This document shows, piece by piece, positions 9,362 through 17,562 of a stretch of 60,816 nt of DNA. The notes below the pieces were generated by a model. The model did no database searches, was not told the DNA's origin, and worked only from the letters and a program-made list of their open reading frames with translations. Both the position numbers and the translations under genes were made by a program. The stretch covers positions 134,542 through 195,357 of the forward strand of contig NZ_KZ304955.1 of NCBI RefSeq assembly GCF_002723615.1. The letters are read 5' to 3'. This DNA is from Limimaricola cinnabarinus. Lineage in GTDB: Bacteria; Pseudomonadota; Alphaproteobacteria; Rhodobacterales; Rhodobacteraceae. Numbering within the stretch: the stretch's first letter is position 1; each line of letters starts with the position of its first letter.

Positions 9362-9835
9362 CTAGCGCCCCGAAGCCCTGCCGCCGACCGAAATGAAGGC
9401 TTCGAGCAGCGTGGTCAGCTGCTGGTAGCGTTCGGGGCCGAAGCGCTCGGCGAAGCCTTGGGTGACCTGCCGGGAGACCGGGGCGAAACGCGCCACCAGG
9501 GCCCGGCCCGCCCCCGTCACCGTGACCACCTGGCGGCGGCGGTTCGCGCGGTCCTGCACCCGTTCGACCAGGCCGCGCTCGACCATCGATTGCAGGATGC
9601 GCGAGACCGAGGCCGGCTGCAGGCAGGCGGCCTCGGCCAGCGCCTGCACCGAGCAGGGGCCGCGTTCGATCAGCACGCGCAGGATGCGCCATTGCGGCTC
9701 GCTGACCCCGGCCTCGGCCAGCATCGGGCGCAGCTCGCGCAGCAGCGTCTCGCGCGCGCGGATGAGCGCGATGGGCAGCGACCGGCTGGTCGGCCCGAGC
9801 CCCATCCCGGCGGCGGCGGTCGCGCCGCCGCTCAT
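9362..9835 (-). CDS. MarR-family regulator, HpaR-like
   Basis: 157 residues. The winged-helix core is visible as EPQWRILRVLIERGP, ALAEAACLQPASVSRILQSM and the wing RANRRRQVVTVT with conserved basic residues. HpaR-type MarR proteins repress catabolic operons for hydroxyphenylacetate-like acids. It lies 23 bases downstream of the TRAP permease on the same strand, so it is probably the last gene of the homogentisate/TRAP operon and may act on uptake or ring-hydroxylation genes. The start at 9835 was chosen over an earlier in-frame codon that overlaps dctM. Confidence 0.82.
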   Translation of the reverse strand: MSGGATAAAGMGLGPTSRSLPIALIRARETLLRELRPMLAEAGVSEPQWRILRVLIERGPCSVQALAEAACLQPASVSRILQSMVERGLVERVQDRANRRRQVVTVTGAGRALVARFAPVSRQVTQGFAERFGPERYQQLTTLLEAFISVGGRASGR

Positions 9836-9858
9836 GGCATCCCCGTCTCTTCCTGGCC

Positions 9859-11166
9859 TCACAGCAGCCACAGCGAGATCCCCGGCACCAGCACCAGCAA
9901 GGCCAGCCTTACCAGATCGGCGAGCCAGAACGGGAAGATGCCCTTGAAGATCGTCGCCAGAGCGATGTCGGGCACCACCGAGCGCAGCACGAAGACGTTC
10001 ATCCCCACCGGCGGGGTGATCAGGCTGACCTCGGTGACCACCACGACGACCACGGCGAACCAGATCAGCAGGTTCTCAGGGTCGGCCAGCGGGCCGGCGC
10101 CGAAATCGAGCTGCGCGACGATCGGGTAGAAGACCGGCACGGTCAGCAGGATCATCGACAGGCTTTCGAAGATGCAGCCCATCAGCAGGTAGATGCCCAC
10201 CATGATCCAGATCACCGTCCAGGGGTTCACTTCGGCGTCATAGATCAGGTCGACCAGCGCGTCGGGCAGGCCCGCGAAATTGACGAAGGCCGAGAAGATC
10301 TCGGCGCCGATGATGATCGCGAAGATCATCGCCGAGGCGAGCACCGTCTCGCGGCAGGCCGACACGAAGCTCTTCCAGCCGAGCGCCCGCATCGCGAGCG
10401 CCAGGCCGAGCGCGGCGATGGCGCCCATGCCCGCGGCCTCGATCGGGGTGAAGAAGCCGCCATAGATGCCGACCATGATGAACAAAAACAGACCCAGCGT
10501 GCCGGTCACGCCGATCTTGTCGCGGCGGGTCATCGGCTGGGAGGTGCCGGTCTCGGGCGCGAGCGACGGGTCGATCCGCACCGCCACCATCACCGCGATG
10601 AGATAGAAGACGATGCCGATGGCGCCGGGCAGCAGCCCCGCGATGAAGAGCTTGCCGATGTCGCTTTCGGTCAGCAGACCGTAGATGATCATGATCACCG
10701 AAGGCGGGATGAGGATGCCCAGCGTGCCGCCCGCCGCGATCGATCCGGCGGCGAGGCTGTCGGCGTAACCGAAGCGGCGCATGGGCGGCATGGCGACGCG
10801 GCTCATGGTGGCGGCGGTGGCGAGCGACGAGCCCGAGACCGCCGAGAAGCCGCCGCAGGAGAGCACCGCCGCCAGCGCCAGCCCGCCGCGCATCCGCCCG
10901 AACAGCCGGTCGGCGCCGGCAAAGAGCCCCTGCGCGATGCCCGATCCGGCCAGCACGTTGCCCATGAAGATGAAGAGCGGCACCACCGAGAGCGAATAGC
11001 TCAGACCGGTCTCGAAGACCGCGGCGCCGATCATCGCCCCGGCCGGGTCCCAGCCGCGCAGCCAGGCAAAGCCCGCCCCGCCGACCAGCGCCATGGCGAA
11101 GGCGATCGGCACGCGGGCGAAGACCAGCGCCAGCAGCAGCGCGATGGCGATCAGCGATTCAGTCAT
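9859..11166 (-). CDS. dctM: TRAP transporter large permease (DctM-like)
   Basis: 435 residues, normal for DctM. About twelve hydrophobic segments; typical features are an N-terminal PIAFAMALVGGAGF, SYSLSVVPLFIFMGN and GGTLGILIPPSVIMIIYG. It is the sodium-coupled transport subunit of a tripartite ATP-independent periplasmic system. It overlaps the small permease gene by 8 bases, showing translational coupling. Because it sits inside a homogentisate-type operon, the cargo is likely an aromatic or other organic acid that feeds this pathway; that is inference. Confidence 0.93.
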   Translation of the reverse strand: MTESLIAIALLLALVFARVPIAFAMALVGGAGFAWLRGWDPAGAMIGAAVFETGLSYSLSVVPLFIFMGNVLAGSGIAQGLFAGADRLFGRMRGGLALAAVLSCGGFSAVSGSSLATAATMSRVAMPPMRRFGYADSLAAGSIAAGGTLGILIPPSVIMIIYGLLTESDIGKLFIAGLLPGAIGIVFYLIAVMVAVRIDPSLAPETGTSQPMTRRDKIGVTGTLGLFLFIMVGIYGGFFTPIEAAGMGAIAALGLALAMRALGWKSFVSACRETVLASAMIFAIIIGAEIFSAFVNFAGLPDALVDLIYDAEVNPWTVIWIMVGIYLLMGCIFESLSMILLTVPVFYPIVAQLDFGAGPLADPENLLIWFAVVVVVVTEVSLITPPVGMNVFVLRSVVPDIALATIFKGIFPFWLADLVRLALLVLVPGISLWLL

Positions 11167-11614
11167 GGAGAAATTCCCGCAGCAGTCCGAAAAGCGCCGA
11201 GGCCAGGCAGGCCAGGGCCCCCAGCGCGGCGAAGGGGGCCAGCGGCACGCCCAGCGACACCGAGCGGGCGCCCTCGTGCCACTGGTTGATCATCAGCCCG
11301 AAGAGGGTCCAGGCGAACCAGCACAGCACCAGCGCCGAAACCGCCGCGGCGAAGAGGCCGGTCGCCCTTTGCAGGCCCGAAGGCAGGGCATGGGCCAGCA
11401 GGTCGACCTCGACATGCGCGCCCGCGCGGCTGACCAGCGGCAGCGCCACGAAGACCAGCGCGCCGAGCAGAAGCTCGGTCATCTCGAAAGCGCCCGAGAG
11501 CGGCGCGTTGAGAAGGTAGCGCCCCACCACGTCGATCCCGGTCACCGCCATCAGGGCCAGCAGCAATGTCGCTGCCAGCCCCAGGAGGATCGTTTCGAGC
11601 CGTCTGGCGATCAT
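11159..11614 (-). CDS. dctQ: TRAP transporter small permease (DctQ-like)
   Basis: 151 residues with four predicted membrane helices. The family pattern is clear: a first helix ending in VTGIDVVGRYLLNAPLSGAFEMTELLL, then AGAHVEVDLLAHALP. It bridges the substrate-binding protein and the large permease. Its start overlaps the stop of the binding-protein gene (ATGA), and its end overlaps dctM. Confidence 0.9.
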   Translation of the reverse strand: MIARRLETILLGLAATLLLALMAVTGIDVVGRYLLNAPLSGAFEMTELLLGALVFVALPLVSRAGAHVEVDLLAHALPSGLQRATGLFAAAVSALVLCWFAWTLFGLMINQWHEGARSVSLGVPLAPFAALGALACLASALFGLLREFLHD

Positions 11615-12645
11615 TGCGCCGCCGGGATGTCGACGCCGGTCATCTCGCGCAGCCGCGCGAGCGCCGCGGCGCCGTCCTGGCCCTCGGGCAGGCTCTCCGC
11701 CCAGGCCTCTTCATGCTGCGCCGCGGCGGATCTGACCGCCTCGAGCACCGGCGCGGGGGCGGCGGACAGCGCGATCCCGGCGGCGTCGATCTCTTCCTTG
11801 GCGGCGTCGTCGGCATCGTTCCACGCCTGGCCCACCAGCTCGGCGAAGGCGGCGCCGGAGATCGCGTCGATCGCCTGCTGGTCCTCGGGCGAGATCTCCT
11901 CCCACTTGTCCTCGTCCATGACCAGAAACCAGCTTGTGTTGTAGAGCCCGCCGGGCACGGTCATCGAGTATTCGATGTCGTTGGTGAGCTTGAACGCGGT
12001 CAGCGCCTCGTAGGTGAAGGCCACGCCGTCGATCACCCCCCGCGAGAGCTTCTCATAGACCTCGGGAGAGGACATGAAGAGCGGCGTCGCGCCGAGATCC
12101 TCGGTCAGCTCCGCGATATAGCCGCCGGGCACGCGGATCTTGAGCCCTTCGAGATCGGCGGGCGTCTCGATCTCGCGCTGGTTGTTGTGCAGCAGGCCCG
12201 GCCCATGCACGAAGAGGCCCAGCAGATGGGTGCCGGCGTGGTCCTCGCGCGCGTTCAGATCCTCGGTGTAGACGGTCCAGAAGGCCTTGGAGGCCGCGAC
12301 CGCGTCATCGCCGATGAACGAGAACTGGCCCAGCTGCGAGCCGGCGAACCGGTCGTCCTGGGTAAAGCTGTGCAGCCCGTAGGTGATGTCGGCCACGCCG
12401 TCGCGGGCCATGTCGAAATGCGCGGGCGGGCTGCCCAGGGGCTTGCCCAGAACCCGCACCGACACGCGCCCCTCGGTCACCTCCTCGACCTGCTCGGCCC
12501 AGGGCTTGATCGCATTGACCACGATCGGATGGCGCGGCGGCAGCCAGCTGGACAGCGCCAGCTCCACCTCCTGGGCCTGGGCCGGGGCCACGCCGGTCAG
12601 CGCCAGCACTGCGAGGGTCGCAAGACCCGTCTTCTTGATCGTCAT
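11611..12645 (-). CDS. dctP: TRAP transporter periplasmic substrate-binding protein (DctP-like)
   Basis: 344 residues with a Sec signal peptide ending in APAQAQ near residue 25. The mature protein begins LALSSWLPPRHPIVVNAIKP and contains the DctP-family segments LKIRVPGGYIAEL and VYEKLSRGVIDGVAFTYEAL. The Arg in KIRVPGG is the usual carboxylate anchor of the family, so the ligand is probably a carboxylic acid. The ATG at 12645 follows AGGGAGGATCC and opens the signal peptide. It follows maiA after 56 bases on the same strand. Confidence 0.9.
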   Translation of the reverse strand: MTIKKTGLATLAVLALTGVAPAQAQEVELALSSWLPPRHPIVVNAIKPWAEQVEEVTEGRVSVRVLGKPLGSPPAHFDMARDGVADITYGLHSFTQDDRFAGSQLGQFSFIGDDAVAASKAFWTVYTEDLNAREDHAGTHLLGLFVHGPGLLHNNQREIETPADLEGLKIRVPGGYIAELTEDLGATPLFMSSPEVYEKLSRGVIDGVAFTYEALTAFKLTNDIEYSMTVPGGLYNTSWFLVMDEDKWEEISPEDQQAIDAISGAAFAELVGQAWNDADDAAKEEIDAAGIALSAAPAPVLEAVRSAAAQHEEAWAESLPEGQDGAAALARLREMTGVDIPAAQ

Positions 12646-12701
12646 GGTGGGATCCTCCCTTTGCGAGGACGCGGGCTCCTCCGCCCGGGTCCGGTAAACG
12701 T

Positions 12702-13331
12702 TCAGCTGGCCGCGGGCTGCATCGCCCCGGCCCGGTGGAAAGCGTCGAGCTGCGCGCAGGCCCGCGCCACCCGGCCGATGCGCGGCAGGTCGCCGGTGTC
12801 CACGCCCCAGCGCGCCGCGTTGTAAAGCTGCGGCACGAGGCAGAGATCGGCCTGGGTGAGCGCGGCGCCCATGCAATAGGGCCCGGTGTCGTCGAGCAGC
12901 GCCTCGACCGCCTCCAGGCCGGGGCGGATGAAATGGCGCATCCAGTCGCCGCGATCCTCCTCGCGGCCGGTCAGCTGGACGGCGCGCGCCGCGACGCGCA
13001 GGTTGCAGACCGGGTGCAGGTCGCAGGCGACGGCCTGCGCGATGGCCCGCATCCGCGCCGCCTGCGCCGGCGCCTTGGGGCGCAGCGACAGCCGGCCGGT
13101 CTCTTCGAGATAGTCGAGAATGGCGAGGCTCTGGGTCAGCAGCAGGCCGTCGATCTCGAGCACCGGCACCAGCCCTTGCGGGTTGCGCGCCAGGTGTTCC
13201 GCGCCGCGCTGGTCGCCGGCGAGCAGGTCGACGGGGCGGCTTTGCCAGTCGATCCCCGCGAGGTTGAGCGCGATGCGCAGCCGCCAGCTCGCGGTCGAGC
13301 GCCAGTAATCGTAGAGCACGGCCTCAGGCAT
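12702..13331 (-). CDS. maiA: Maleylacetoacetate isomerase (zeta-class glutathione transferase)
   Basis: 209 residues, typical length. The thioredoxin-like N-terminal domain carries the zeta-class S-x-x-S-x-R motif in YWRSTASWRLRIALN, followed by NPQGLVPVLEIDG and the LTQSLAILDYLEE glutathione-binding loop. It isomerises maleylacetoacetate to fumarylacetoacetate with glutathione as cofactor, between HmgA and FahA in homogentisate breakdown; both partners are encoded upstream in the same operon. The start overlaps the end of the DUF2783 gene by 8 bases. Confidence 0.93.
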   Translation of the reverse strand: MPEAVLYDYWRSTASWRLRIALNLAGIDWQSRPVDLLAGDQRGAEHLARNPQGLVPVLEIDGLLLTQSLAILDYLEETGRLSLRPKAPAQAARMRAIAQAVACDLHPVCNLRVAARAVQLTGREEDRGDWMRHFIRPGLEAVEALLDDTGPYCMGAALTQADLCLVPQLYNAARWGVDTGDLPRIGRVARACAQLDAFHRAGAMQPAAS

Positions 13332-13518
13332 AGGAGCGGGCCGTCTCGAAGATCTTCTTCAACGCGTCGACCTCGCCGAGACGGTTCGCCAGCAGCAGCA
13401 CGAGCCGCGCGTTGAGCGCGTGGCTCTGCGCCTCGCTCAGCCCCTCATGCGCCGCCATGAGCGCCTCGTAGGCCTCGTCCCCGCGGGCCCCGAGCCCCAT
13501 GTCGTAGATCTCGCGCAT
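13324..13518 (-). CDS. DUF2783-type small protein
   Basis: 64 residues, predicted soluble and mostly helical (DEAYEALMAAHEGLSEAQSHAL then ARLVLLLANRLGE). I recognise it as the DUF2783 family, which in Rhodobacterales accompanies a FAD-dependent monooxygenase. Here the coupling is direct: its ATG overlaps the monooxygenase stop (TGATG) and its end overlaps maiA. Function is unknown. A helper role for the monooxygenase, such as stabilisation, is a reasonable guess from the tight coupling. Confidence 0.8.
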   Translation of the reverse strand: MREIYDMGLGARGDEAYEALMAAHEGLSEAQSHALNARLVLLLANRLGEVDALKKIFETARSYA

Positions 13519-15137
13519 CACGCCATCTCCCTTTGGCCCATGGCGCGGGCCAGCGCCGCCTTCACTGCGCCGGCCGGCACCTCGCCGTGAAACACCGCCG
13601 CCGCGTGCCCGTCGGGGCGGACCAGATAGGCCAGCCCCGTGCCGTAGCGCCGCAGCGCGTGGCCCTCGCGGTCCTCGTGGATCTCGTAGTCCCGGCCGGT
13701 CTCGTGGCCCTGGCCGGGCCGGCAGATGCCGATCCGGCGCAGGCCCGCATCGGGCAGGTCGATCCCGCCGAACCCTACGAGCGTGAACGCGCCCTGAAGC
13801 CGCGGCAGCAGCCAGCCCTCGCCCACCGGCGCGTCGATCATCGGCTCGCCGGGCCTGACCCGCCCCTCGCCCGGCGTCTGCAGCGACAGCCCCTCCAGCG
13901 AGCAGGGCTGCGACAGGCGGCCGGAATTGATCAGCCGCCGCGCGAAGGGCTGGTCGTGGGCCATGCGCAGCGTCTCGTGGCGAAAGAGCGCCTCGATCGG
14001 CGTCTTCGGGGTCATGAAGTTGGTCGAGCGCGCGGAATTGCGGATGTTCTCGGCCGAGCCGTGGCCGCGCTCCTCGTCGTAGCTCTCGATCAGCGCCTCC
14101 TCGGCCTCGCCCGTCAGCACGGCCGCGAGCTTCCAGCCGAGATTGTCCACGTCCTGTATGCCGCCATTTCCGCCGCGCGCGCCGAAGGGGCTGACCACAT
14201 GGGCGCTGTCGCCGACAAAGACCACCCGGCCATGCACGAAGCGGTCGAGCTTGATGCAGCGGAACTTGTAGACCGACAGCCAGTCGAGCCGGAAGGGCCG
14301 CTCGCCGACGATCGCCCTGATGCGCGGCACGACCCTGTCCTCGCTCGCCTCGGCCTTGGCATCCGCGCCGGGATCGAGCTGCAGGTCGATGCGGTAGATA
14401 TTGTCGGGCTGCATGTGCAGCAGCGCCGACTTGCCCGGATGAAAGCTCGGATCGAACCAGAACCAGCGCTCCGCGGTGTCCTGCGCGAAGGGGCTCTGCT
14501 CCATCTCGATATCGGCGATGAGGAACTGCTCCTCGAAGGTCTGGCCGGTGAAGGTCAGCCCCATGCGCTCGCGGGTCGCCGATTTCGCGCCGTCGCAGGC
14601 CAGCAGCCATTGCGCCTCCAGCGCGTAGCCGCCCTGGGGCGTCTCGACCCGCAGCGTCACGCCGTCGGCGCGGGCGTCGTGGCCCACCACCTTCGACAGG
14701 AAGCGCAGGTCGATCAGGTCGGGAAACTGGCGCGCGCGGTCGAGCAGGTACTCCTCCACGTAATACTGCTGGAGATTGACGAAGGCCGGGTATTTGTGGC
14801 CCTCCTCGGGCAGCAAATCGAAGCTGTAGACCTCCTCGTCGCCGTGAAACAGCCGCCCGACCTTCCATGTCACGCCCTTCTTGAGCATGCGCTCGCCGAT
14901 GCCGAGCCGGTCGAAGATCTCGAGCGTGCGCTTGGCCCAGCAGATCGCGCGGCTGCCGACCGACACGACGTTGTTGTCGTCGAGCACCACCGAGCGGATG
15001 CCGTGCAGCGCGAGGTCGATCGCCATGGCCAGCCCGATGGGTCCGGCGCCGACGATCGCCACCGGCGCGCCGGTGGAGCCGCCGTCAAGCTCCGGCGGGC
15101 GCAGGAAGGGCTGCGGTGTATAGCTGTATGCGGGCAT
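13518..15137 (-). CDS. FAD-dependent aromatic-ring monooxygenase (MhpA/hydroxyphenylacetate hydroxylase-like)
   Basis: 539 residues. Class A flavoprotein monooxygenase: the ADP-binding IVGAGPIGLAMAIDL at residues ~28-42, the DG motif in LLACDGAKSATRERMGL, and the GD motif in VFVGDSAHVVSPFGARGGN followed by DVDNLGWKLAAVL. Such enzymes use NAD(P)H and O2 to hydroxylate phenolic rings. Placed between fahA and maiA in a homogentisate operon, it probably forms homogentisate or a precursor from a hydroxyphenylacetate. Which isomer it uses (3-hydroxy, or 4-hydroxy with side-chain shift) cannot be read from sequence. The ATG at 15137 follows GGGAGAAGAG. An alternative ATG lies seven codons upstream. 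Confidence 0.82.
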   Translation of the reverse strand: MPAYSYTPQPFLRPPELDGGSTGAPVAIVGAGPIGLAMAIDLALHGIRSVVLDDNNVVSVGSRAICWAKRTLEIFDRLGIGERMLKKGVTWKVGRLFHGDEEVYSFDLLPEEGHKYPAFVNLQQYYVEEYLLDRARQFPDLIDLRFLSKVVGHDARADGVTLRVETPQGGYALEAQWLLACDGAKSATRERMGLTFTGQTFEEQFLIADIEMEQSPFAQDTAERWFWFDPSFHPGKSALLHMQPDNIYRIDLQLDPGADAKAEASEDRVVPRIRAIVGERPFRLDWLSVYKFRCIKLDRFVHGRVVFVGDSAHVVSPFGARGGNGGIQDVDNLGWKLAAVLTGEAEEALIESYDEERGHGSAENIRNSARSTNFMTPKTPIEALFRHETLRMAHDQPFARRLINSGRLSQPCSLEGLSLQTPGEGRVRPGEPMIDAPVGEGWLLPRLQGAFTLVGFGGIDLPDAGLRRIGICRPGQGHETGRDYEIHEDREGHALRRYGTGLAYLVRPDGHAAAVFHGEVPAGAVKAALARAMGQREMA

Positions 15138-15154
15138 GGTCTCTTCTCCCTCCT

Positions 15155-15188
15155 GCATGCGGTCCGGCTCCTCCACCGAACCGCATGC
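15155..15188. repeat. Inverted repeat within the homogentisate operon
   Basis: Perfect 9-bp arms GCATGCGGT (15155-15163) and ACCGCATGC (15180-15188) lie in the 112-base gap between the MBL-fold gene and the monooxygenase gene. There is no T-run on either side. It could be an RNA hairpin that tunes transcript stability or an operator; no evidence decides. Confidence 0.5.
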
Positions 15189-15249
15189 GGGTCGTCTGCT
15201 GTCATCTCCGCCGCGAAGGCGCCGACCGAAGCGGCGCCCGAAGCGGCGT

Positions 15250-16200
15250 TCACCCCTGCAGGGCGGCCCACATCTGCTGGTCGCGCTCGGCGGTCCAGAC
15301 GCGCGGCGTGTCGATGCCGCGGGCCTCGTCATAGGCGCGCGCCACGTTGAAGGGCAGGCAATGCTCGTAGATCGCGTAATCGGAGAATTTCGGGTCGCAG
15401 GCGGCGCGCACCGCATCCCAGGCCTCCTTGAGCGAGCCGCCGCGGGCCACGACGCGGGCCGCGGGCTTGTAGGTCGAGCGCACGAAATCGGCGGTGTTCT
15501 CCAGCGCCTCGTTCACCTGCGCCTCGCCGACCAGCGCATCGCCGCGGCCCGGCGCGATGGCGCGGGGCGCAAAGGATGCGATATTGGCCAGCGTCTCGGG
15601 CCAGTCGGCGAAATGACCGTCGCCGCAGTAGCAGGCCGAATGAAACTCGACGATGTCGCCGGTGAACATCACCTCCTGATCGGGCACCCAGATCACCGCA
15701 TCGCCCGCGGTGTGGGCGCGGCCGAGATGCATGATGTCGACCCGGCGCTTGCCGAGATAGACGGTCATGCGATCGCTGAAGGTCGTGGTGGGGCGGGTCA
15801 GGCCGGGGATTTCCTCATGGCCCTGGAAAAGCCGCGGAAAGCGGCCGAACTCGCTGTCCCAGTCCTCCTGCCCGCGCTCCTCGACCATGGCGGCGGCGGC
15901 GTCCGACATGATGATCTCGCGCGCGCCATAGGCCGAGGCGCCGAGCACGCGCACCGCGTGGTAATGGGTCAGCACCAGGTGGCTGATCGGCTTGTCGGTG
16001 ACCGAGCGCACGCAGTCGATCACCTTGCGCGCCAGCCGCGGCGTGGCCTGCGCCTCGACGATCATCACGCTGTCGTCGCCGATGATGACGCCGGTGTTGG
16101 GGTCGCCCTCGGCGGTGAAGGCGTAAAGCCCCTCGCCCACCTCGGTGAAGCTGGTCTTCTTTTCTTCCATGTCGCCTTGCGACGCGAATGCCTTGGCCAT
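15250..16200 (-). CDS. MBL-fold metallohydrolase-like protein with altered metal motif
   Basis: 316 residues with the metallo-beta-lactamase fold order: VIIGDDSVMIVEAQATPRLA, then LVLTHYHAVRVLGAS, IMHLGRAHTAGDAVIWVP, and EVMFTGDIVEF. The first motif is unusual. The family pattern H-x-H-x-D-H is here H79-Y-H81-A-V-R, so the two ligands of the second metal site are missing, while the later His (RAHTAGD) and Asp (FTGD) are kept. I recall this variant in other Rhodobacterales proteins, so it is probably not a sequencing error. It lies 11 bases downstream of fahA, suggesting a thioester or ester hydrolysis or side-product step in the pathway; the substrate is unknown. The ATG at 16200 follows GAAGGAGA. 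Confidence 0.8.
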   Translation of the reverse strand: MAKAFASQGDMEEKKTSFTEVGEGLYAFTAEGDPNTGVIIGDDSVMIVEAQATPRLARKVIDCVRSVTDKPISHLVLTHYHAVRVLGASAYGAREIIMSDAAAAMVEERGQEDWDSEFGRFPRLFQGHEEIPGLTRPTTTFSDRMTVYLGKRRVDIMHLGRAHTAGDAVIWVPDQEVMFTGDIVEFHSACYCGDGHFADWPETLANIASFAPRAIAPGRGDALVGEAQVNEALENTADFVRSTYKPAARVVARGGSLKEAWDAVRAACDPKFSDYAIYEHCLPFNVARAYDEARGIDTPRVWTAERDQQMWAALQG

Positions 16201-16211
16201 GCGGGTCTCCT

Positions 16212-17453
16212 TCAATCCTTGGTCCAGTCGGGCTGCGGCACGGCGGGCAGGACCTTGCCCGTGCAGGCGCCGAAACCGATGCGGTAGCCATCGCCCTGCG
16301 CCGCGCCGCGCAAGGTCAGCGTGTCGCCATCCTCGAGAAAGCTGCGGGTCGCGCCGCCGGGCAGTTCGAGCGGCTCCTTGCCGCCCCAGCTCATTTCGAG
16401 CAGCGAGCCGCGGCTGCCCGGCGTGCTGCCCGAGATCGTCCCCGAGCCCAGCAGGTCGCCGGTGCGCATGGCGCAGCCGCTGGTGGTGTGGTGGCACAGT
16501 TGCTGCGCCGCCGAATAATACATCTCGGCGTAGTTGGTGCGCGCGATCACGCTTTCCTCGCCGCCCTCCGGGGCCAGCGCCACCTCCAGATCGATGTCAT
16601 AGAGCATCGGGCCGGGCTCGCGCAGATAGGGCAGCAGCTCGCGCTCGCGCTTCGGCGTGGGGGCGCGGAACGGGGCCAGCGCCGCGGCGGTGACGATCCA
16701 GGGGCTGATGCTGGTGGCGGTGGCCTTGGCCTGGAACGGGCCGAGCGGCTGGTATTCCCAGGCCTGGATGTCGCGCGCCGACCAGTCGTTGAGCAGCACG
16801 TAGCCGAAGATCATCTCATCCGCCTGCGCCACCGAGACCATGCCCTGCGAGGGCGTGCCGACGATCGCGCCCATCTCCAGCTCGAGATCGAAGCGCGCGC
16901 AGGGCGCAAAGCGCGGCATCTCGTCCTGCGGCCCCTTGAGCTGGCCCCAGGGGCGGGTCACTTCGGTCCCCGAGACCACCACCGACGAGGCCCGGCCATT
17001 GTAGCCGATCGGGATCGACAGCCAGTTCGGCGGCAGCGCGTTCTCGGGGCCGCGGAACATGGTGCCGACATTGAAGGCGTGGTTCTTCGAGGCATAGAAA
17101 TCGGTGAATTCGCTGACCGCGAAGGGCATCAGCAGCCTCACGCCCTCCAGCGGCACGAGATGCGGCGCGACGGCGGCGCGGTGCTCCGCCTGGCCCAGCA
17201 GCTCGGTCAGCCGCGCGCGCAGCGCCGCCCAGACCTCCGGCCCCGCCGCCATCACCGCGTTCCACGAGGGCGCGGCAAAGAGGGCAGGCTCCAGCCCGTG
17301 ATCCACCGCGCCCACATCCAGCACGAAATCTCCGATGGCCACGCCCATGCGCGGCCCGCGACCATCGTCGAAGACCCCGTAGGGCAGGTTGTTCAGCGGA
17401 AAGTCGCAGCCCGGCTCATCGGCCCCTGCAACCCAGCTCGTCATCAGGCTCAT
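16212..17453 (-). CDS. fahA: Fumarylacetoacetase
   Basis: 413 residues, normal FAH length. The N-terminal SH3-like domain contains FPLNNLPYGVFDDG. The C-terminal catalytic domain has EFTDFYASKNHAFNVGTMFR, FDLELEMGAIVG, FGYVLLNDWSARDIQAWEY and TSGCAMRTGDLLGSGTISG, which carry the metal-binding Asp/Glu residues and the catalytic His of the family. It cleaves fumarylacetoacetate to fumarate and acetoacetate, the last step of homogentisate breakdown. It follows hmgA after 109 bases on the same strand. Confidence 0.96.
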   Translation of the reverse strand: MSLMTSWVAGADEPGCDFPLNNLPYGVFDDGRGPRMGVAIGDFVLDVGAVDHGLEPALFAAPSWNAVMAAGPEVWAALRARLTELLGQAEHRAAVAPHLVPLEGVRLLMPFAVSEFTDFYASKNHAFNVGTMFRGPENALPPNWLSIPIGYNGRASSVVVSGTEVTRPWGQLKGPQDEMPRFAPCARFDLELEMGAIVGTPSQGMVSVAQADEMIFGYVLLNDWSARDIQAWEYQPLGPFQAKATATSISPWIVTAAALAPFRAPTPKRERELLPYLREPGPMLYDIDLEVALAPEGGEESVIARTNYAEMYYSAAQQLCHHTTSGCAMRTGDLLGSGTISGSTPGSRGSLLEMSWGGKEPLELPGGATRSFLEDGDTLTLRGAAQGDGYRIGFGACTGKVLPAVPQPDWTKD

Positions 17454-17527
17454 TCTCGTCCTTCCGGGGCCTCGGCCCCCTTTCTCTCTTTTCGAAACAT
17501 GCGCGACACGCGCCGCGCGGCGGCGTC

Positions 17528-17552
17528 GGGGGGCGCGCCCCCCCTGTTTTTT
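17528..17552 (+). repeat. G6-CGCG-C6 hairpin followed by a T6 run (plus-strand orientation)
   Basis: A six-pair all-GC stem (17528-17543) is followed by CTGTTTTTT on the plus strand, the form of a Rho-independent terminator. It lies between hmgA and fahA, which are transcribed on the minus strand, where it would read as A-run then hairpin. It could stop antisense transcription or fold in the hmgA-fahA message. Confidence 0.5.
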
Positions 17553-17562
17553 CGCGCGACCG

